From CAUZIZ01 sp965219005 (lineage in GTDB: Bacteria > Acidobacteriota > UBA6911 > RPQK01 > JAJDTT01): DNA of 64,000 nt. The notes under the pieces were generated by a model that was given only the letters and a program-made list of their open reading frames with translations, searched no databases and was not told the DNA's origin. This document shows, piece after piece, positions 9,374-18,369 of this stretch (within the stretch, counting starts at the first letter, position 1; the number at the start of each line of letters is the position of its first letter). The DNA lies in NCBI GenBank assembly GCA_965219005.1, contig CBDCMS010000003.1, positions 496,001 through 560,000 of the forward strand, given 5' to 3'. The position numbers and the translations under genes were made by a program.

Positions 9374-9465
9374 GGAGAGGTGCTGGAGTGGCTGAACAGG
9401 GCTGCCTGCTAAGCAGTTACTCGGGGTGACCTGGGTCGGGGGTTCGAATCCCCCCCTCTCCGCCA
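9374..9465 (+). tRNA. tRNA-Ser(GCU)
   Basis: A 92-base class II tRNA with encoded CCA. The acceptor GGAGAGG (9374-9380) pairs with CCTCTCC (9455-9461), followed by discriminator G and CCA (9463-9465). The anticodon arm GCTGC-CTGCTAA-GCAGT carries GCT, reading AGC/AGU serine codons. A long variable arm (tactcggggtgacctgggt region) and the T-loop GGTTCGAATCC complete the serine pattern. It sits alone between the ElbD-like gene and pcm on the other strand, with no sign of an integrated element beside it. Confidence 0.95.
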
Positions 9466-9529
9466 ACCCCTTCCTTGTTTCCGCCAAGAAAACCGTTCCG
9501 CTGCGGACGGGAGAGGCTGCCCTGGCCAC

Positions 9530-10198
9530 TCAGTGGACCAGAGGATCCCTTTTCCAGCCGTACTTTCCCAGCAGTGGCACAAAGGTGCACCGTTCGCCTT
9601 GATGCTTTCGGAATCCTTCGGAGGTGCGTTCTATGACAGTCAAGATCTGGGAGGGCCCGTCGTCGAGAGGGATTATCAGGCGGCCCCCTTCAGCCAACTG
9701 CTCCAAAAGAGGGTCCGGGATTTTTGGGGCGGCGGCCGCGACAATGATCGCATCGAAAGGTGCTTGCTCTTCCCATCCAAGCGTCCCGTTAGACAGACGT
9801 ATATTGACTTTGCCGTATCCCAGGCGCTCGAGGCGAGCTTCGGCCTGCTCGGCAAGCTCGGGAATTCTCTCAACCGTGTACACCTCGGATCCCAACTCCG
9901 CCAGTATCGCGGCCTGGTATCCGCTGCCCGCCCCCAACTCCAGGACGCGCTCACCCGGACCGGCGGACGCTTGCTGCACCATGACCGCCACCATATACGG
10001 CTGGCTGATCGTCTGATTGTAACCAATGGACAAGGGCCCATCCTGATAGGCCTGGCCCCATAGATCCTCAGGTACGAACTCGTGACGCGGCACTTTCAAG
10101 AAAGCGGTCAACACGCCAGGGTCTAGGATTCCGCGGGTCTTCAGCTGGGTGTCGACCATGCGCTTTCGCTCGAGGCGATAAGGGCTATCCGGTTCCAT
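9530..10198 (-). CDS. pcm: Protein-L-isoaspartate O-methyltransferase
   Basis: A SAM-dependent methyltransferase that starts repair of isoaspartyl residues in aged proteins. The 222-residue sequence has the family's RHEFVPEDLWGQAYQDGPLS, then GYNQTISQPYMVAVM (substrate region), motif I VLELGAGSGYQAAILAELG and motif II region VYTVERIPELAEQA. FDAIIVAAAAPKIPDPLLEQL and GGRLIIPL follow as expected. Its start overlaps the end of rnhB by 14 bases on the same strand, so the two are probably co-transcribed. Length and motif order are normal. Confidence 0.93.
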   Translation of the reverse strand: MEPDSPYRLERKRMVDTQLKTRGILDPGVLTAFLKVPRHEFVPEDLWGQAYQDGPLSIGYNQTISQPYMVAVMVQQASAGPGERVLELGAGSGYQAAILAELGSEVYTVERIPELAEQAEARLERLGYGKVNIRLSNGTLGWEEQAPFDAIIVAAAAPKIPDPLLEQLAEGGRLIIPLDDGPSQILTVIERTSEGFRKHQGERCTFVPLLGKYGWKRDPLVH

Positions 10199-11195
10199 CT
10201 GGCTCCCTGAGGTGTTGCCGGCGACGACCCAGCAGGATTCTCAACTTTCGGGTTTCTTGCTTTTCTAAACGCGGTTGGCAGCAGAGGACTTTCTTCTCGA
10301 GACTTTTCAGGCCCTCCTTTGAACCAACCCCGGCCAATTCGCTTTTCAGCTGGTAGAACAAGGGAGAATACTCGCCCCGTACCTCCTCCAGAAAGACGAA
10401 AGACTTTCGGTGTATCGACAGGAGCCCGTGGCGCCGGATTGCCTTCTGGTGCTCGGGGGTGCCGTATCCCTTGTGCCGAGCAAACCCGTACTCAGGGTGA
10501 CTCCGGTCCAGTTTTCGCATCAGGCCATCTCGGTGAGTCTTCGCCACAATGGAGGCCGCCGCAATGGAAAAGCTCACCTGGTCGCCCTTCTTGAGCGAAC
10601 TTTGAGGGATATCGAGCCCGGGAATAGATCGGGCGTCAACCAGGATGTGTTCTGGGAGCAAAGGCAGACTCTCGATCGCTCGCCGCATGGAGAGCAGGGC
10701 CGCCTGATACACGTTTAGCTCATCGATCTCGTGTACATCTGCCAGCCCAATTCCTACCCCTAGCGCTCGCTCGGATATGACAGGCGCCAGGCGCTCTCGC
10801 TCTTCTTCGCTCAGCCGCTTCGAGTCGTCGACTCCTTGGATAACGGCCCCTGGAGGAAATATCACAGCGGCGGCAACGACAGGTCCAGCCAGCGGCCCTA
10901 CTCCCACCTCGTCGACTCCTGCGATGGAATTGACTCCTGAGGCCTGCAGCCTGCGCTCTATTCTCAACAACGACTGCAAGCGAGACATCTCCTTTCGGAG
11001 CGCTTCATTCCTTCTCCTGACCAGCCCGCAGAGCTTTCTGACGCTTGCCCGCGGGTCTCTTTCCATCCTCCCCAACATCTGCTGCGATACAGGTCGAGCG
11101 ATGTCGACAAAGCGACGTCGAATTTCGGCAACCGTCCATCCTATCTCAATATCTGGATCCGTAAACAGTGTGTTCTCGGGACTTTGGCTTTCCAT
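10185..11195 (-). CDS. rnhB: Ribonuclease HII
   Basis: RNase HII cleaves the RNA strand in RNA/DNA hybrids and starts ribonucleotide excision. The catalytic core begins at about residue 90 with SIAGVDEVGVGPLAGPVVAAAV (first acidic pair D and E), followed by VDDSKRLSEEERE, ILVDARSIPG and DQVSFSIAAASIVAKTHRD, with HPEYGFARHKGYGTPEH near the end. At 336 residues it is longer than the usual 200-260: an N-terminal segment of about 90 residues with a helical, basic character and a basic C-terminal tail of about 60 residues flank the core. Extensions at the N-terminus occur in some bacterial RNase HII proteins. Divergent from the tyrA-like gene, with only 14 bases between the two start codons. Confidence 0.88.
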   Translation of the reverse strand: MESQSPENTLFTDPDIEIGWTVAEIRRRFVDIARPVSQQMLGRMERDPRASVRKLCGLVRRRNEALRKEMSRLQSLLRIERRLQASGVNSIAGVDEVGVGPLAGPVVAAAVIFPPGAVIQGVDDSKRLSEEERERLAPVISERALGVGIGLADVHEIDELNVYQAALLSMRRAIESLPLLPEHILVDARSIPGLDIPQSSLKKGDQVSFSIAAASIVAKTHRDGLMRKLDRSHPEYGFARHKGYGTPEHQKAIRRHGLLSIHRKSFVFLEEVRGEYSPLFYQLKSELAGVGSKEGLKSLEKKVLCCQPRLEKQETRKLRILLGRRRQHLREPDGTG

Positions 11196-11209
11196 TATAA
11201 TGTTCCTCA

Positions 11210-11965
11210 GTGCAAATCGAAACCATAGGACTGGTCGGCCTTGGGCGCTTTGGGAAGATGGCCTATCGCTATCTGCCTCAAGGAAAACACTTGCGAGTTT
11301 ACGACTCTGATCCGACCAAACTAGAAGGGATCGCCGAGGCCTCTACTTTCCAGGACGTCGTGGGCTCGCAGCTGTTGATACTCTGTATTCCCATCTCGGC
11401 GATCGAGCAGACCTGTCGTGATATGGCACCTTTCCTCAAATCCGGTCAGGTGGTACTGGATACCTGCAGCGTAAAGGAAGCCCCGCTACGCTCTTTGCTC
11501 ACCCTCCTGCCCAGCGACGTCGAAGTCCTTGGAACCCACCCTCTCTTTGGTCCGGACAGCGGCCGACAGGGCATCGCGGGTTTGAAAATCGCACTTTGCC
11601 CTGTGCGTATTCACCCTGAAACCTACGGGGTGATACGGGGCTATCTTGAGGCGCAGCGATTGGTAGTGATCGAAACCACACCGGAAGACCATGATCGGTG
11701 CATCGCTCAGAGCCAGGCGATCTTCCATTTGATCGCCAGGGCCATCAAGCAGCTCGGGTGGGGAGGCCACTCCGTCTCGACACCCGGGCCGACTACCTTT
11801 TATCACCTCGTGGAGAGCGTCCAGCACGACACTGATCAATTGTTCCAGGATCTGGAGCGTGAGAACCCCTACGCAGCCGAGTATCGGCGTCAATTCATCG
11901 AGCGGCTTGGCCTTGTCCACGAAGAGCTAAGCAATGCCGCCCCACCCAGCGAGGGGTCTCGCTAA
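11210..11965 (+). CDS. Prephenate dehydrogenase-like protein (TyrA family)
   Basis: A 251-residue NAD(P)-dependent protein. IGLVGLGRFGKMAYRYL is the Rossmann start; the middle has TCSVKEAPLR and VLGTHPLFGPDSGRQGI, where THPLFGP is the prephenate/arogenate dehydrogenase active-site motif around the catalytic histidine. PEDHDRCIAQSQAIFHLIARAI matches the dimerisation helix region (DHDxxxAxxQ). It is shorter than most TyrA enzymes and carries no chorismate mutase or ACT domain, so feedback by tyrosine through an ACT domain is not expected. The start is a GTG 14 bases from the divergent rnhB start. Whether prephenate or arogenate is used cannot be decided here. Confidence 0.8.
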   Translation: MQIETIGLVGLGRFGKMAYRYLPQGKHLRVYDSDPTKLEGIAEASTFQDVVGSQLLILCIPISAIEQTCRDMAPFLKSGQVVLDTCSVKEAPLRSLLTLLPSDVEVLGTHPLFGPDSGRQGIAGLKIALCPVRIHPETYGVIRGYLEAQRLVVIETTPEDHDRCIAQSQAIFHLIARAIKQLGWGGHSVSTPGPTTFYHLVESVQHDTDQLFQDLERENPYAAEYRRQFIERLGLVHEELSNAAPPSEGSR

Positions 11966-12000
11966 GTGCCCTACCCCAAGATCGGGCGCTGCTGAAAACA

Positions 12001-12687
12001 ATGGCTGACGCTTCTCTCTCTAGTCAGGCCAAGCTTTTCCTACTGAGCCGATGCGGTTGGGCTCTGGTCTGGTTGATCGGCTCACTCTTGCGCTACCGGG
12101 TCGAGGGCTGGGAACACATCGAGGAACTGAGGAAAACCGACACCCCAGCAATTCTGAGCTTCTGGCACAATCAGATCTTCTACGCCACTCATTTCTGGCG
12201 TTTTCGAAACATTTCCGTCATAACCAGCCCTCATGGCGACGGTGACTACATTGCTCACATCATCGAGAGGTTTGGCTACGTCACCGCCAGGGGTTCCAGC
12301 ACCCGTGGAAGTACTCGGGCGCTCCTCGAGCTCAGGCGTCACTTGCGCAAGGGTGGGGACGTCGCATTCACAATCGATGGCCCGACGGGTCCGGTCTACC
12401 AAGTCAAACCGGGTCCGGTCTGGCTATCTCAGAAGACAGGTCATCCCATTGTTCCTTTCCACATCCAGCCGAAGAGTTTCTGGCAGACCCGGAGCTGGGA
12501 CGGGTTTCGGATACCAAAGCCCTTTTCTCCGGCTCTGGTCAAGATAGGACCCCCTTTCACGGTTCCTCCTGGGGATAACGGCGAAGAATGGGTCCACACC
12601 TATCAACGAAGCATGGACGCCCTGAAGGAGTACTGCGAAGCCTATGACTGGGAAGGACCTGAGGTTGGATCCAAGCCCTCAGTCTAA
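12001..12687 (+). CDS. DUF374 lysophospholipid/lipid A-type acyltransferase
   Basis: A 228-residue DUF374 protein, related to acyltransferases that modify lipid A or phospholipids. ILSFWHNQIFYATHFWRFR contains the HxxxxF-type active-site region (WHNQ), ITSPHGDGDYIAHIIERFG follows, and DVAFTIDGPTGPVYQVKPG is the conserved DGPxGP block. A hydrophobic N-terminal stretch (FLLSRCGWALVWLIGSLL) suggests a membrane anchor. It starts 36 bases after the tyrA-like gene on the same strand, so the two may share a transcript. The acyl acceptor is unknown. Confidence 0.8.
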   Translation: MADASLSSQAKLFLLSRCGWALVWLIGSLLRYRVEGWEHIEELRKTDTPAILSFWHNQIFYATHFWRFRNISVITSPHGDGDYIAHIIERFGYVTARGSSTRGSTRALLELRRHLRKGGDVAFTIDGPTGPVYQVKPGPVWLSQKTGHPIVPFHIQPKSFWQTRSWDGFRIPKPFSPALVKIGPPFTVPPGDNGEEWVHTYQRSMDALKEYCEAYDWEGPEVGSKPSV

Positions 12688-12742
12688 CAATCGGGGTGGT
12701 GCCGGCCTGGCGTGATGGGAATAGGGGCAGGGGGCGTGCTGG

Positions 12743-14284
12743 CTACCTGGAAGTGATCCGGACTGGACTCTCAAAAACGACGATTTTCCAGGAAGGGATC
12801 TCGAGCAACGCTATCCTGAGATGGTATTCCCCCGGCGGCGCAAAGAGTTTATTGCTGTAGATAATCCCCCGCCCGGCTTGGATCTCTTTCGCAGAGAGCG
12901 AAGCCCGAAAGAATTCACGGAGACGCACCACTTCGTTCCCCGCAGCATCGACCAATTGGCCGATGATCCCCAATTGCGTCCGGACCCCCCCTTTTCTCCC
13001 CCTCGAGAGCGAGAATGGGCTGATTTTGATTCTGAACGGGAGCCCGATGGAGCCTGCGCCCTCCCGCTTGGATTTCAGGATGTCGATATCCGCGCCTATC
13101 TCGTTGAAATTACGGTCCGGGCGACCTGGCATCTTCATGTCGGCTTGGCTGTCGAACAGGGCCGCAATGAACTTTCTCTTGGCCTGGAGCAGGTCGGGAA
13201 CTTGCTTGAATGGATGTGATGCTTGCATTCCCGGTACACTCACATCGATCCTTATTCGACCCAACTCTCTTTCCTGGAGAACGCGATCGCTGTAGTACCC
13301 TATCGTGTAGAGATTCCCAAAGATGTCGTCATTGATCTGCGCTAGCGTGGAGTCGAAATCGAGGATAGTTTCGAGCCCGCTGAAGTGCTTGCCTCCGGTT
13401 GACTGAGAAAGCCTGGAGAACGCGAGTTTCTTCTCCTCTTCATCGTCCGTGACAACATTGACACTTAAGGGTGAGGGCCCGATGTACAGCGCGGCAGCGG
13501 ATGGAACCAGGATAGTGTAAATGGTGACTTTGCTACTACGGGCCAGTGCTGCTGTGCGTGCAGACCTGGCATACTTGTCGTCCATACCGTCTGAAACAAT
13601 GATAAGCACCCTGCCATCCTGGGTAGCTGCCTTCTTATCGAGTTCCACAATCAACGTTTCGGCAGAATCGTAGATCGCTGTTCGGCCCAGGTGCCGCCGG
13701 GCTGCCTGGAAAGCCCTCCCGGCGGTCTCCCGGTGGGCGGTGAAATCCTGGAATGGGATCAACTTGTCGGTGAAACCAAAAACTCCGACCTGTGTGAAGG
13801 TGTTCACATTATCCAAGAAGGTTTGCGCAGCGATTATCTCCTCGGCTCGAGTCGCGAAGGTGCTCCCGCTGACGTCCAACAAGAATGCCAACCATAGACG
13901 GCCTGGCTTGAAGTCCGAACTCTTGGGGGCCTCAAACAAGACCACCTCGCGTGGAACTCCCTCCTCCAAGACTCCAAAATCCTTCTCCTCTAGAGTATTT
14001 GCAAACCGTTGCTGTCCGTCCTTGACCGTAAAACGCAACATCACCAGGTTGACGTCGACCCGGATCGGATCTTTCTGTACCTGGGCATCCTCCTGTTGTT
14101 CCTGGGTGTCTCCCTGTTGCCCCCGGGTATCCGCTGGCTGTTCCTGGGTATCGCCCGGCGGCGCCTGGGTGGCTCCCTGGCCAAGGGCAAACACGCCCAG
14201 ATAAAAGCTGAGTAGAAAGGCCCCTACGGCGTCCCTGAAAACATTCCTTGCGATTGGGTTAGGTCGGAACCGGAGGAGCCTCAT
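12743..14284 (-). CDS. Secreted VWFA-domain protein, acidobacterial type
   Basis: A 513-residue protein with an N-terminal export signal (hydrophobic GAFLLSFYLGVFALGQG) followed by a low-complexity Q/D/T-rich linker with repeats of the TQEQ type. The VWFA-like domain then starts: IRVDVNLVMLRFTVKD, and LWLAFLLDVSGSTFATRAEE holds the DxSxS metal-ion-dependent adhesion site, with VLIIVSDGMDD further on. This combination (RVDVNLV strand then DVSGS) is that of the VWFA-related domain described for Acidobacteria; its function is not established. The start at 14284 overlaps the folE stop (ATGA), so the gene is read from the folE transcript. An ATG at 14410 would lie inside folE and is not used. Confidence 0.8.
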   Translation of the reverse strand: MRLLRFRPNPIARNVFRDAVGAFLLSFYLGVFALGQGATQAPPGDTQEQPADTRGQQGDTQEQQEDAQVQKDPIRVDVNLVMLRFTVKDGQQRFANTLEEKDFGVLEEGVPREVVLFEAPKSSDFKPGRLWLAFLLDVSGSTFATRAEEIIAAQTFLDNVNTFTQVGVFGFTDKLIPFQDFTAHRETAGRAFQAARRHLGRTAIYDSAETLIVELDKKAATQDGRVLIIVSDGMDDKYARSARTAALARSSKVTIYTILVPSAAALYIGPSPLSVNVVTDDEEEKKLAFSRLSQSTGGKHFSGLETILDFDSTLAQINDDIFGNLYTIGYYSDRVLQERELGRIRIDVSVPGMQASHPFKQVPDLLQAKRKFIAALFDSQADMKMPGRPDRNFNEIGADIDILKSKREGAGSIGLPFRIKISPFSLSRGRKGGVRTQLGIIGQLVDAAGNEVVRLREFFRASLSAKEIQAGRGIIYSNKLFAPPGEYHLRIALLEIPSWKIVVFESPVRITSR

Positions 14285-14880
14285 TCCCCGTCGCTCCTCA
14301 CCAGATTCAGGAACTCTAGACGTGATCGCTGATCCTCGCGGAACTTGCCCAACATCGCCGAAGTCGTCACTCTTGTTCCTTGCTTCTCCACCCCACGCAT
14401 CATCATGCACAGATGTTGCGCCTGCATGACAACGGCCACTCCCTTGGGTTTGATTTTGCTTTCCAGCGTCTGTGCGATCTCCTGGGTAAGCCGCTCTTGA
14501 ACCTGGAGGCGTCGTGCGAACATTTCCACAATCCTGGGAATCTTGCTCAGGCCGATGACTCTATCGGAGGGTAGGTATCCAACGTGACACTTGCCGAAGA
14601 AGGGCAGAAGATGATGCTCGCACAGACTATAGACCTCGATGTTCTTTACGATGACCATCTCGTCGCAGGCGACTTCAAAAAAAGCGCCGTTGAGCAAGCT
14701 ATCAACATCGTCATTGTAGCCCTTCGTCAAAAACTGAAACGCCTTGGTCACACGCTCGGGAGTGCGCGCTAACCCTTCGCGATCCGGGTCTTCGCCCAGG
14801 TTGACCAGTATTTCCTTGATTAGGTTTTCCACTTGGGTGGGTCTCCGTTTCTGTTGGGTGCGGCCAGCGCATTCCTTCAA
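14281..14880 (-). CDS. folE: GTP cyclohydrolase I
   Basis: FolE converts GTP to 7,8-dihydroneopterin triphosphate, the first step of tetrahydrofolate and pterin synthesis. The 199-residue protein has REGLARTPERVTKAF, YSLCEHHLLPFFGKCHVGYLP (zinc cysteine and histidines), VIGLSKIPRIVEMFARRLQ and AQHLCMMMRGVEKQG (second zinc cysteine), all canonical. Length is typical for bacteria. Its stop overlaps the start of the downstream VWFA protein gene. Nothing in the upstream 150 bases resembles a known riboswitch. Confidence 0.95.
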   Translation of the reverse strand: MKECAGRTQQKRRPTQVENLIKEILVNLGEDPDREGLARTPERVTKAFQFLTKGYNDDVDSLLNGAFFEVACDEMVIVKNIEVYSLCEHHLLPFFGKCHVGYLPSDRVIGLSKIPRIVEMFARRLQVQERLTQEIAQTLESKIKPKGVAVVMQAQHLCMMMRGVEKQGTRVTTSAMLGKFREDQRSRLEFLNLVRSDGE

Positions 14881-15036
14881 TCGAGAGACCAGTATATCAA
14901 GTGCCTTCGGCTTGGCCTCGAATCGACTCTCTCCGCGCCGAATTCCCGGGAGCAGTTATCAAAGGATCCACCCGCCCCCCCACGGGTCCGGCGAGGCTAG
15001 GTACACTGGCAGAGACGGCAGAACCTCCCAGAAAAA

Positions 15037-15378
15037 CTATCCAGGAGGCCAGCCGAGGTGGCGGCCGGCGAGTAGGTGGATGTGGATGTGAAACACAGTT
15101 TGGCCGGCGCCTGCCCCATTGTTGATAACGATTCGATAGCTGGAATCCAGCTGCTGTTCACGGGCGATTCCCTGCGCCACCAACAGTAAGTGCCCTAGCA
15201 GCTCCTGGTCCTCGGGGGTCGCCTCGTCGAGTGTGGCGACATGCTTCTTCGGGATCACGAGTATGTGGCACGGTGCCTGGGGGTTGATATCTCGGAAGGC
15301 CAGGGCCAATTCAGTCTCGGCTACGGTATCGGCCGGCAACTGGTGTCCGACAATCTGGCAAAACAGACAATCCTTCAT
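15037..15378 (-). CDS. HIT-family hydrolase (HINT type)
   Basis: A 113-residue histidine-triad protein, family of nucleoside phosphoramidate hydrolases. CLFCQIVGHQLPADTV is the usual start and TVFHIHIHLLAG is the HxHxH catalytic triad near the C-terminus. It lies 16 bases downstream of prmC on the same strand, giving the order rpmE, prfA, prmC, HIT. A second, longer HIT protein is at 20563-21078. The physiological substrate is unknown. Confidence 0.9.
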   Translation of the reverse strand: MKDCLFCQIVGHQLPADTVAETELALAFRDINPQAPCHILVIPKKHVATLDEATPEDQELLGHLLLVAQGIAREQQLDSSYRIVINNGAGAGQTVFHIHIHLLAGRHLGWPPG

Positions 15379-15394
15379 GGGTTTGACTCAACTC

Positions 15395-16297
15395 CTATTC
15401 CACGCCAAACACGGCACAACGTTCGATCCCGGCAAGATCCTTTCGTGTGCCGAGATGGATCCATCCAAGTCTGGTCGCGATCTCATAAACCCTTTGCCCT
15501 TGACCGTGGCCGAGTTCGAGGACGAGGCTTCCGCCTTCTCGCAAGAGCTCCTTACCACCCGAGAGAAGGAGCTCGTAGCCCTCCATCCCGGTGGGACCGG
15601 CGAAGAGCGCCTCCGGGGGCTCGTGCTCCAGAACCGACCTCTCCACTTGCTCCCCCTCGGAGAGCGCCACGTAGGGCGGATTCGAGACGATTAGATGGTA
15701 TTGATCCGTTCCCGCTGTCAGTGGAACCGCCGTGCTCACCCTTTGGAAGCGGATACGCCCCGCACATCCATGCAGCTGAGCGTTGCGCCCCGCCACTTCC
15801 AGGGCGGCCGGAGACACATCGTTCGCGGTGATCACCACCGTGGGGAATTCACAGGCAAGACTCACGGCGATGCAGCCTGAGCCCGTTCCGACATCCAGCA
15901 CCCGACAGGCTTCGCCCTTCGTTTCGCTCAGAAGCTCGAGGCTTACCTCCACCAATATCTCCGTCTCCGGCCGCGGGATCAAGACGCCAGGCTCCACCCT
16001 GAATGCTCGCCCGAAGAATTCCTGCTCTCCTCGCATGTACTGGGTTGGGTAGTGCCGGCCCCGCTTGAGCAACCACTGATGGAGAAGTCTTTGCTGATTC
16101 ACCGACAAATGCTCTTCGGGGTGGGCAAAAAGAAACGCGCGATCGCAACTCAGGACCGATCGGACGATCAGCTCAGCATCCCAGCGAGGAAGAGGAAGGT
16201 GGCGCTCTTGGAGGTATGCGGCGCCATACTCGACCGCCTTGCGTATGGTCTGGCACTCGCTAAAGCTCAGCCGGTGCTTAGGTTCCACCAAAATCAA
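15395..16297 (-). CDS. prmC: Release factor glutamine methyltransferase
   Basis: PrmC methylates the glutamine of the GGQ motif in release factors. This 300-residue protein has the N-terminal helical recognition domain (LPLPRWDAELIVRSVL, HYPTQYMRGEQEFFGR), the PRPETE motif in VLIPRPETEILVEVSLELL, SAM motif I VLDVGTGSGCIAVSLA, and the catalytic NPPY in LIVSNPPYVALSEGE. The start is a TTG overlapping the prfA stop (TTGA), directly behind the gene for its substrate, which supports both the start and the function. Confidence 0.93.
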   Translation of the reverse strand: MILVEPKHRLSFSECQTIRKAVEYGAAYLQERHLPLPRWDAELIVRSVLSCDRAFLFAHPEEHLSVNQQRLLHQWLLKRGRHYPTQYMRGEQEFFGRAFRVEPGVLIPRPETEILVEVSLELLSETKGEACRVLDVGTGSGCIAVSLACEFPTVVITANDVSPAALEVAGRNAQLHGCAGRIRFQRVSTAVPLTAGTDQYHLIVSNPPYVALSEGEQVERSVLEHEPPEALFAGPTGMEGYELLLSGGKELLREGGSLVLELGHGQGQRVYEIATRLGWIHLGTRKDLAGIERCAVFGVE

Positions 16298-17367
16298 GCT
16301 ATCTTCTGATCTTCCATGGCGTCTGCTTGCTCGGATGTCGTCAGGGCGTCGATAATCTCGTCCAGGCCACCTTGCAGAACGCCCTCCAGACGGCGTAACG
16401 TCAGGCCGATTCGGTGGTCCGTGACCCGGTTCTGGGGGAAATTATAGGTCCGGATCTTCTCGCTCCGATCCCCAGTCCCGACCATGGCGCGCCGCGTTTC
16501 CGCGATCTCGTCCTGCTGCTCACGCAGCGCGACCTCATACAATCTTGAGCGCAGCACTTTCATGGCTTGGCTCTTGTTCTTGATCTGTGACTTCTCATCC
16601 TGGCAGGTGACCACTTCACCGGTGGGCAGGTGTGTGATTCGGACTGCGGAATAGGTCGTGTTCACAGACTGGCCTCCGGGTCCGGAAGAACAGTAGGTGT
16701 CTATTCTCAGGTCCTTGGACTCTATTGCGACCTCGACTTCATTAGCCTCCGGAAGAACCGCTGCAGTGACGGCCGATGTGTGTACGCGTCCCTGGGTCTC
16801 GGTCTCGGGCACACGCTGTACCCGGTGAACTCCGCTCTCGTACTTGAGGCGGCTGTACACACCCTTTCCTTCAATTGACGCGATGATCTCCTTGATTCCG
16901 CCAACGGGAGACGGATGCGCTGAAAGAACTTCAACCTTCCAGCCCTGCGAATCGGCATATTTGGAATACATGCGGAACAAGTCCTGGGTGAAGAGAGTAG
17001 CCTCATCCCCCCCGGTTCCCGCTCGGATCTCCAATATGGCATTCTTCTGATCGTTGGGATCTGTGGGAAGCAAAAGGGTCTTCAGCTCCTTCTCGCCCTC
17101 CTCCCGCCTCGCCTCGAGGACGCCAACCTCATCTCGCGCAAGTTCCAACAGGCCCTCGTCGGATTCTGCCTCGATAATCTGTCGCGCCTCCTCAAGTTGC
17201 TGAACGACCCGTTTGTATTGCTGGTACTTGTCGACCACTTCGCGGAGCTCGGCGTGAGCCTTAGCTGTCTCACGAAGCCTGCCGGGGTTGGCGATCAAAA
17301 CCGGGTCGCCGAGTTCACGAGAAAGCTCCTCGTACCTTGCTTCCAAGGTCTGCAATTTCTCAAGCAT
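16294..17367 (-). CDS. prfA: Peptide chain release factor 1
   Basis: RF1 ends translation at UAA and UAG. The 357-residue length is normal. AGTGGDEATLFTQDLFRMY, then IDTYCSSGPGGQSVNTTYS with the GGQ peptidyl-hydrolysis motif, and VRITHLPTGEVVTCQDEKSQ are canonical. The PxT codon-recognition motif of RF1 is seen as the VPETETQGRVHTSA block (PET). The gene lies 12 bases downstream of rpmE and overlaps prmC, a common bacterial arrangement. Confidence 0.95.
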   Translation of the reverse strand: MLEKLQTLEARYEELSRELGDPVLIANPGRLRETAKAHAELREVVDKYQQYKRVVQQLEEARQIIEAESDEGLLELARDEVGVLEARREEGEKELKTLLLPTDPNDQKNAILEIRAGTGGDEATLFTQDLFRMYSKYADSQGWKVEVLSAHPSPVGGIKEIIASIEGKGVYSRLKYESGVHRVQRVPETETQGRVHTSAVTAAVLPEANEVEVAIESKDLRIDTYCSSGPGGQSVNTTYSAVRITHLPTGEVVTCQDEKSQIKNKSQAMKVLRSRLYEVALREQQDEIAETRRAMVGTGDRSEKIRTYNFPQNRVTDHRIGLTLRRLEGVLQGGLDEIIDALTTSEQADAMEDQKIA

Positions 17368-17379
17368 GGGTGGGAAGGG

Positions 17380-17586
17380 TTATGAGGTTAGGCCGTACTT
17401 CTTCTGGAAGCGCTCGACTCGTCCAGCCGTATCCACGAGTTTTTGTTTCCCAGTGAAAAACGGGTGGCAGCTTGAGCAGATTTCAAGTCGGATCTCGCCA
17501 CCCTTGGTGGAGCGGGTTTCCCACTCTTCTCCGCAGGCGCAGTGGACCTTAACAACCTCGTACTGTGGATGAATTCCAGCTTTCAT
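17380..17586 (-). CDS. rpmE: 50S ribosomal protein L31
   Basis: A 68-residue L31 of the zinc-binding type: MKAGIHPQYEVVKVHCACG starts with the usual KxxIHP and the first CxC pair, and EICSSCHPFFTGKQKLVDTAGR holds the second CxxC pair and the family signature. Four cysteines present means a zinc-containing paralogue, as expected under zinc sufficiency. First gene of the rpmE-prfA-prmC-HIT set. A rho gene, often just upstream of rpmE, is not seen. Confidence 0.95.
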   Translation of the reverse strand: MKAGIHPQYEVVKVHCACGEEWETRSTKGGEIRLEICSSCHPFFTGKQKLVDTAGRVERFQKKYGLTS

Positions 17587-18153
17587 TTTCGGATCCTTCG
17601 GCTAAATCAAAACATCCGACTTCGCTCTTGCCGCCGAGAAGGCAGTGTACCAGATCCCGGACCACGAAGTCGAGCCGTGAATCTACGCCTGTGGCCTGCC
17701 CGCCGGCCCAGAGAGCCTAGGGGTTCATAAAGAGACAGTAGGAGACAGTCCCCCCACACCCGAAGGCTATCATTGGGCCATGGCCCTGTACTTGGCCTTC
17801 CTCGGTTCGATCCAACGGTGGAAATTCGCCCAGATCCCTCAAGCTCTTCCTGTGCCTTTGCCTTCCAGGTTCTCTTCCTGCCTATTCCAAACAAAGTTTG
17901 AAGGCGAAGGCAAGGGCAAGGAGGACACGAAACACAAAGCAAGCGGCCTCGAATCCGGCTGAGGCTCTGTCCTGGGCTCTCCTCCTTGCGGCAAGGGTCC
18001 CCGTAAGGTAGGACAGGACGCACCCACTCTCCCAACAAGAACTGCCTGGAAATCCTCAGCCAGACCGGAGTTTCGCGGTTTGCTACCTCTGGAAGAACCT
18101 TGGAAAACTCAGCTTATCACTTTCTTGTCGTGCATCCTCCTGAGTGAGAGCGC
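17587..18153. other. Non-coding gap with a possible structured RNA
   Basis: No convincing protein gene lies here; the open frames have no family resemblance and conflicting orientation. At 17967-18016 there is a paired structure: CTGTCCT (17967-17973) is complementary to AGGACAG (18010-18016), and inside it CCTTGC and GCAAGG (17984-17996) form a second short stem. It could be a regulatory RNA or leader on either strand. I could not match it to RNase P, tmRNA, 6S RNA or a riboswitch. Much of the rest is divergent-promoter space for rpmE (minus) and rpsA (plus). Confidence 0.3.
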
Positions 18154-18183
18154 TTGACAAACGATCGCCAGGCAGGATATAAG
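18154..18183 (+). promoter_or_regulatory. Sigma-70-type promoter for rpsA
   Basis: A perfect -35 TTGACA (18154-18159) is followed after 18 bases by TATAAG (18178-18183), close to the -10 consensus. It would start transcription near 18190 and give rpsA a leader of about 180 bases. Predicted from consensus only. Confidence 0.6.
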
Positions 18184-18369
18184 GTCTTCTTTATGTAATA
18201 GGGGTGTGAGCGCCGATTAGACACGCTAATTCAAGCTTCCGACATCAGTCTGGTTGGCCTAGCCAGGCCTTGAACTCTCTTCATTCGCTACCCTGTGTTC
18301 TTGGTGTGTGCAGTCTCATCTCCACTCAATTCCGTGCTCCAGCGAGCCACCCTCGGAGGACTTTGCTAG

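Noticed and set aside
17607..18038. A 143-codon minus-strand gene between rpmE and rpsA
   Set aside because: Composition is arginine- and proline-rich without any family motif, other frames are equally open, and no ribosome site precedes it.
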